A model generated the notes under the pieces. It was not told where the DNA came from and did no database searches. It saw only the letters and a list, made by a program, of their open reading frames with translations. A stretch of DNA of 64,000 nt from an uncultured Ruminococcus sp. (GTDB lineage: Bacteria > Bacillota > Clostridia > Oscillospirales > Ruminococcaceae): the NCBI GenBank assembly GCA_934474025.1, contig CAKSMF010000001.1, positions 310,001 to 374,000 of the forward strand. The letters run 5' to 3'. Below, piece after piece: positions 61,055 through 64,000 of the stretch (the stretch's first letter is position 1; each line of letters begins with the position of its first letter). Both the position numbers and the translations under genes were made by a program.

Positions 61055-61081
61055 AATCCTGCAAAGTCAGGATTTTTTTAT
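61055..61081 (+). terminator. Terminator after the DUF2325 gene
   Basis: AATCCTG (61055-61061) pairs perfectly with CAGGATT (61068-61074), followed by a T run. The following 220 bases to the ArsC-like gene hold only its promoter. Confidence 0.85.
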
Positions 61082-61202
61082 TATAAGTTTTTTTAGTGCA
61101 AAACTTAAAATTATTATTCCTTGAAATTTGGCTGTTATTTAGATTAATATTCAAATCTGTAAATAGTCATATAAATTATTTATGAATATTTAGTGAAAAC
61201 AC

Positions 61203-61231
61203 TTGAAATTTATGTTGATAATTGTTATAAT
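61203..61231 (+). promoter_or_regulatory. Promoter of the ArsC-like gene
   Basis: TTGAAA (61203-61208), 17 bases, TATAAT (61226-61231), 65 bases before the ATG. Confidence 0.65.
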
Positions 61232-61295
61232 TTAACTATGTAAAATGAGAAAGTTTTTACATGACATATAAGTATATTATTTTTGGGAGGAACAA

Positions 61296-61637
61296 ATGAA
61301 TATACAAATATTCGGCACTAAAAAGTGTCAGGATACTCGAAAAGCAGAACGTTTTTTCAAGGAAAGAAATATAAAATATCAGTTTATTGATATGAAAGAA
61401 AAAGATATGAGCAAAGGTGAATTTAATAGCGTTAAACAATCAGTGGGTGGTATTGATTGCATGATTAACGAAAATTCTAAAGATAAGGATTTGCTTGTCT
61501 TAATTAAATACCTTTCTGACAATGATAAAGAAGAAAAAGTTTTTAAAAATCAATCCCTGATAAAAACGCCTGTTGTCCGTAACGGAAAAAAAGCAACTAT
61601 AGGTTATTGTCCGGACGTATGGAAAGAATGGGAATGA
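61296..61637 (+). CDS. ArsC/Spx-family thioredoxin-fold protein
   Basis: A 113-residue protein of the ArsC/YffB/Spx family. Cys11 lies in GTKKCQDTRKAERFF, i.e. CxxT rather than the CxxC of Spx. The C-terminal IKTPVVRNGKKATIGYCPDVW has the cis-proline of the fold and a second Cys. No ars operon is nearby, so a glutaredoxin-like or regulatory role is as likely as arsenate reduction. It starts after GGGAGGA and stops 43 bases before the SPFH gene. Confidence 0.8.
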   Translation: MNIQIFGTKKCQDTRKAERFFKERNIKYQFIDMKEKDMSKGEFNSVKQSVGGIDCMINENSKDKDLLVLIKYLSDNDKEEKVFKNQSLIKTPVVRNGKKATIGYCPDVWKEWE

Positions 61638-61680
61638 TTAAAATATAAAATCAATCAGCTTTTGAAAGGAGCTAATATTT

Positions 61681-63036
61681 ATGGGACTTATTCAGTCAGC
61701 TTTTGTAGCAACAAGTTCAGCACTTGGCGATTCATGGAAGGAATTCTTTTATTGTGACGCTCTTCCCGCAGATGTTCTTGTCGTAAAGGGAATGAAAAAA
61801 ACAAGTACATTTTCTTCAAACAAAGGAAACAACAACATTATCACAAACGGCAGTAAAATTGCTGTAAGTGACGGTCAATGCATGATTATTGTTGACCAAG
61901 GTCAAGTTGTTGAAGTATGTGCTGTTCCTGGTGAATATACGTACGATATGTCAACGGAACCAAGCTTATTCGGTGGCAATCTCAGCAGTAACATTAAAGA
62001 AACATTTAAAATCATAGGCAAACGTATTTCGTTCGGCGGAGATACTGCACATGACCAGAGAGTATATTATTTTAATCTCAAAGAACTTACAGATAACAAA
62101 TTCGGTACTCAGAATCCAGTACCTTTCAGAATGACTTATGATGACATCGGAAGAAGTTTTACTGTTGGTGTACGTTGTAATGGTGTATTCTCTTACAGAA
62201 TAAGCGACCCATTGCTTTTTTATACAAATGTATGTGGTAATGTCACCGGTCAGTATACACGTTCAAATATCGACCAACAGTTGAAATCAGAATTTCTTAA
62301 TGCACTTAATCCGGCTTTTGCAAAACTTTCACAGGACGGTTTAAGATATGATGAACTTCCATTACACACTGTTGAACTTTCAAATGCTATGGAAAGCGTT
62401 CTTTCACCGCAGTGGAGTCAAAAAAGAGGTCTTGAAGTTGTTTCAGTGGCTATAAATTCTGTTACAATTTCAAAAGATGATGAGGAAAGAATAAAGAAAT
62501 TTGAAGATACTGCATGGAACAGAGATGCATCTAATGCTGCTGCAATGCTTGTTAATGCTCAGGCTAACGCAATGACTTCCGCTGCAAGTAATCCGAATGG
62601 TGCATCAATGGGATTCTATGGAATGAACATGGCTCAGCAAGCCGGAGGTTTAAATGCACAGGCACTTTTCCAGATGGGTGCAAATCAACAAAAGTCTGCT
62701 AATTCATGGAAATGTTCGTGCGGAACACAAAATACAGGAAAATTCTGTGCAAATTGTGGTTCGCCAAAGCCTACAGCATCAGGTACATGGAAGTGTTCAT
62801 GCGGTGCTGAGAATACAGGAAAATTCTGTGCTGAATGTGGTAAGCCTAAGCCTACATCATCGGGTACATGGAAATGTTCATGTGGTGCAGAAAATACAGG
62901 AAAATTCTGTTCAGAATGCGGAAGCCCGAAACCTTCAGAGAAAAAGGTTTTTTCATGTAGTACTTGTGGCTGGACTACTTCTGATGTAAATAATCTTCCC
63001 AAGTTCTGTCCGGAATGTGGGGAACGTATTAAATAA
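61681..63036 (+). CDS. SPFH-domain protein with C-terminal zinc-ribbon repeats
   Basis: A 451-residue cytoplasmic SPFH protein of the YdjI/YdjL-like type (often named virion core protein, a misleading label). The SPFH-like domain spans about 20-290 (DVLVVKGMKKTSTFSSNKGN, DGQCMIIVDQGQVVEVCAVPGEYTYD). A Met/Ala/Gln-rich linker (290-340) leads to three tandem 27-residue zinc ribbons WKCSCG...FCxxCGxPKP and a fourth, different ribbon CSTCGWTTSDVNN...CPECGERIK. No membrane helix. In Bacillus the relatives belong to envelope stress units. AAAGGAGC precedes the start. Confidence 0.85.
   Translation: MGLIQSAFVATSSALGDSWKEFFYCDALPADVLVVKGMKKTSTFSSNKGNNNIITNGSKIAVSDGQCMIIVDQGQVVEVCAVPGEYTYDMSTEPSLFGGNLSSNIKETFKIIGKRISFGGDTAHDQRVYYFNLKELTDNKFGTQNPVPFRMTYDDIGRSFTVGVRCNGVFSYRISDPLLFYTNVCGNVTGQYTRSNIDQQLKSEFLNALNPAFAKLSQDGLRYDELPLHTVELSNAMESVLSPQWSQKRGLEVVSVAINSVTISKDDEERIKKFEDTAWNRDASNAAAMLVNAQANAMTSAASNPNGASMGFYGMNMAQQAGGLNAQALFQMGANQQKSANSWKCSCGTQNTGKFCANCGSPKPTASGTWKCSCGAENTGKFCAECGKPKPTSSGTWKCSCGAENTGKFCSECGSPKPSEKKVFSCSTCGWTTSDVNNLPKFCPECGERIK
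62707..62949 (+). repeat. Three tandem 81-bp repeats coding zinc ribbons
   Basis: Units at 62707-62787, 62788-62868 and 62869-62949, each beginning with TGG and coding a 27-residue CxC...CxxC ribbon. Copies 2 and 3 are nearly identical at DNA level, implying recent duplication or gene conversion. Confidence 0.88.
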
Positions 63037-63049
63037 GTTTATGTATTTG

Positions 63050-63072
63050 TCCTCCCGTGACAAGCGGGGGGA
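63050..63072 (+). terminator. GC-rich hairpin after the SPFH gene
   Basis: TCCTCCCG (63050-63057) pairs with CGGGGGGA (63065-63072), one G-U pair, 7-base loop, followed by TAAAATTT. The tail is poor but the stem is the strongest in this region. The rest of the gap to 63297 is AT-rich with a weak TTGATA/TATAAT pair spaced 19 bases; no glmS ribozyme is seen. Confidence 0.55.
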
Positions 63073-63297
63073 TAAAATTTAAGATGATATTGAAGTTTTT
63101 TATATCAATATATTAATTTATTTGGAATATTATCAGAAAAAGATATTGATAAAAAATATAGAATGTAAAGTATAATAGTAAATTATATTACTTATATATC
63201 TTAGAAAATGAAGAAACTGAACATACAGCAATTTTGATTTAGTAAAATTCTATTATTAAGCAATTAATAAAATATTTTTATAAACGGAGGAAAAATT

Positions 63298-64000
63298 ATG
63301 TGTGGAATAGTAGGCTTTATAGGAAGTAAACAAGCAGCTCCGATACTGCTTGATGGTCTTTCAAAGCTTGAATACAGAGGATATGATTCTGCTGGAATTG
63401 CAGTTCGTGACGGAGAAAAAGAAACAGAAATCATAAAAGCTAAAGGTAAATTGAATGTTCTTAAAAAAATGACCAATGACGGTGATGCAATAATAGGTTG
63501 TTGCGGTATAGGTCAGACAAGGTGGGCAACTCATGGTGAACCTTCTACTTTAAATGCTCACCCGCATTCAAGTGATGACGGCAATGTTATAGGAGTTCAT
63601 AACGGAATTATTGAAAATTATCAGGAACTTAAAGAAAAGCTTTCTAAAAAAGGATATACCTTTAAATCTCAGACCGATACAGAAGTTGCTATAAAACTCA
63701 TAGATTATTATTATAAAAAATACAATCTGGGTGCTGTTGATGCAATTGCCCGTGCTATGATGAGAATAAGAGGTTCTTATGCTTTTGCTGTTATGTTCAA
63801 GGACTGTCCGTCTGAAATTTACACAGCACGCAAGGAAAGTCCTATGATTATAGGTATTTCTGACGGCGAAACATATGTGGCATCTGATGTTCCGGCGATT
63901 CTTAAATATACAAGAAACGTTTACTATATAGACAATATGGAAATAGCAAAGCTTGATAAAGGTAGTATAACTTTTTATAATATAGACCGTGAAGAAATTC
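63298..64000 (+). CDS. glmS: Glutamine-fructose-6-phosphate aminotransferase, N-terminal part (runs off the window)
   Basis: GlmS makes glucosamine-6-phosphate for peptidoglycan. The visible 234 residues cover the class II glutamine amidotransferase domain: catalytic Cys2 in MCGIVGFIG, LSKLEYRGYDSAGIAV, the glutamine-binding QTRWATHGEPSTLNAHPH and VHNGIIENYQELK, then TDTEVAIKLI and RGSYAFAVMFKD. The start follows CGGAGGAAA. The sugar isomerase half lies beyond the window. Confidence 0.96.
   Translation, partial: MCGIVGFIGSKQAAPILLDGLSKLEYRGYDSAGIAVRDGEKETEIIKAKGKLNVLKKMTNDGDAIIGCCGIGQTRWATHGEPSTLNAHPHSSDDGNVIGVHNGIIENYQELKEKLSKKGYTFKSQTDTEVAIKLIDYYYKKYNLGAVDAIARAMMRIRGSYAFAVMFKDCPSEIYTARKESPMIIGISDGETYVASDVPAILKYTRNVYYIDNMEIAKLDKGSITFYNIDREEI

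Noticed and set aside
61681..63036. Prophage gene because homologues are named virion core protein
   Set aside because: The protein is an SPFH family member; no other phage gene is nearby.
63037..63297. glmS ribozyme upstream of glmS
   Set aside because: The region is AT-rich and lacks the conserved GC-rich ribozyme core; only one terminator-like hairpin is seen.

Overview
The window is AT-rich chromosomal DNA from an anaerobic, spore-forming Clostridia, most likely a Ruminococcus-type member of the Oscillospirales. The evidence is a complete spoIIIAA-AH operon, a dockerin-bearing secreted protease (a cellulosome or amylosome-type anchoring module), fermentation genes (lactate dehydrogenase, acetate kinase), the Firmicutes order nusB-ispA-dxs-tlyA-nadK-argR-recN, and strong AGGAGG ribosome binding sites. 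No tRNA, rRNA, CRISPR array, insertion sequence or prophage was found. Nearly all of the DNA is protein coding.

Layout. 1-9.3 kb: end of ldh, a membrane protein, an ECF sigma/membrane partner pair, a truncated MocR-type gene with no normal start codon, bioY behind a BirA-like operator, then on the minus strand a P-type cation ATPase, a MATE exporter and a small metal-binding HMA protein. 9.5-19 kb: ackA (minus) divergent from tmcAL, a C39-like lipoprotein, a HAD phosphatase, then an RNA-modification cluster (mnmA, trmN6-like, rsmI, an ASCH-DUF1810 fusion), a PHP phosphoesterase and a YdcF protein. 19-26 kb: a TIM-barrel/acyl-CoA synthetase fusion, a dockerin C1A protease and a double-HhH ComEA-like protein. 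26-30 kb: an unassigned structured small RNA, then a sugar-type ABC importer (binding protein and two permeases, no ATPase) with distinct C-ending codon use suggesting high expression.

30-43 kb holds the sporulation channel operon spoIIIAA-AH, then asp23/yqhY, nusB, a divergent TsaD-like paralogue, ispA, dxs, tlyA, nadK, argR and recN, which join isoprenoid precursor supply, ribosome methylation, NADP supply, arginine control and DNA repair. 43-49 kb: a histidine phosphatase, a GH42 glycosidase, dtd, a PBP2-type transpeptidase, and on the minus strand an SPFH protein with an RHH partner. 49-56.8 kb: alaS with a structured leader, a HIT protein, a phosphoribosyltransferase, comEC, holA and an RNase M5-like toprim protein.

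56.8-64 kb: an MBOAT/DHHW pair that has lost its catalytic residues in both members, an SDR, a membrane protein, a DUF2325 gene under a DtxR-type palindrome, an ArsC-like protein, an SPFH protein with tandem zinc ribbons, and the start of glmS.

The strongest candidates for something undescribed are the three-way-junction RNA at 26.0 kb, the catalytically altered MBOAT/DHHW pair at 56.8-59.3 kb, the isomerase/acyl-CoA ligase fusion at 19.2 kb, and the MocR gene with a perfect promoter and Shine-Dalgarno but only ATT or ATA as possible start.
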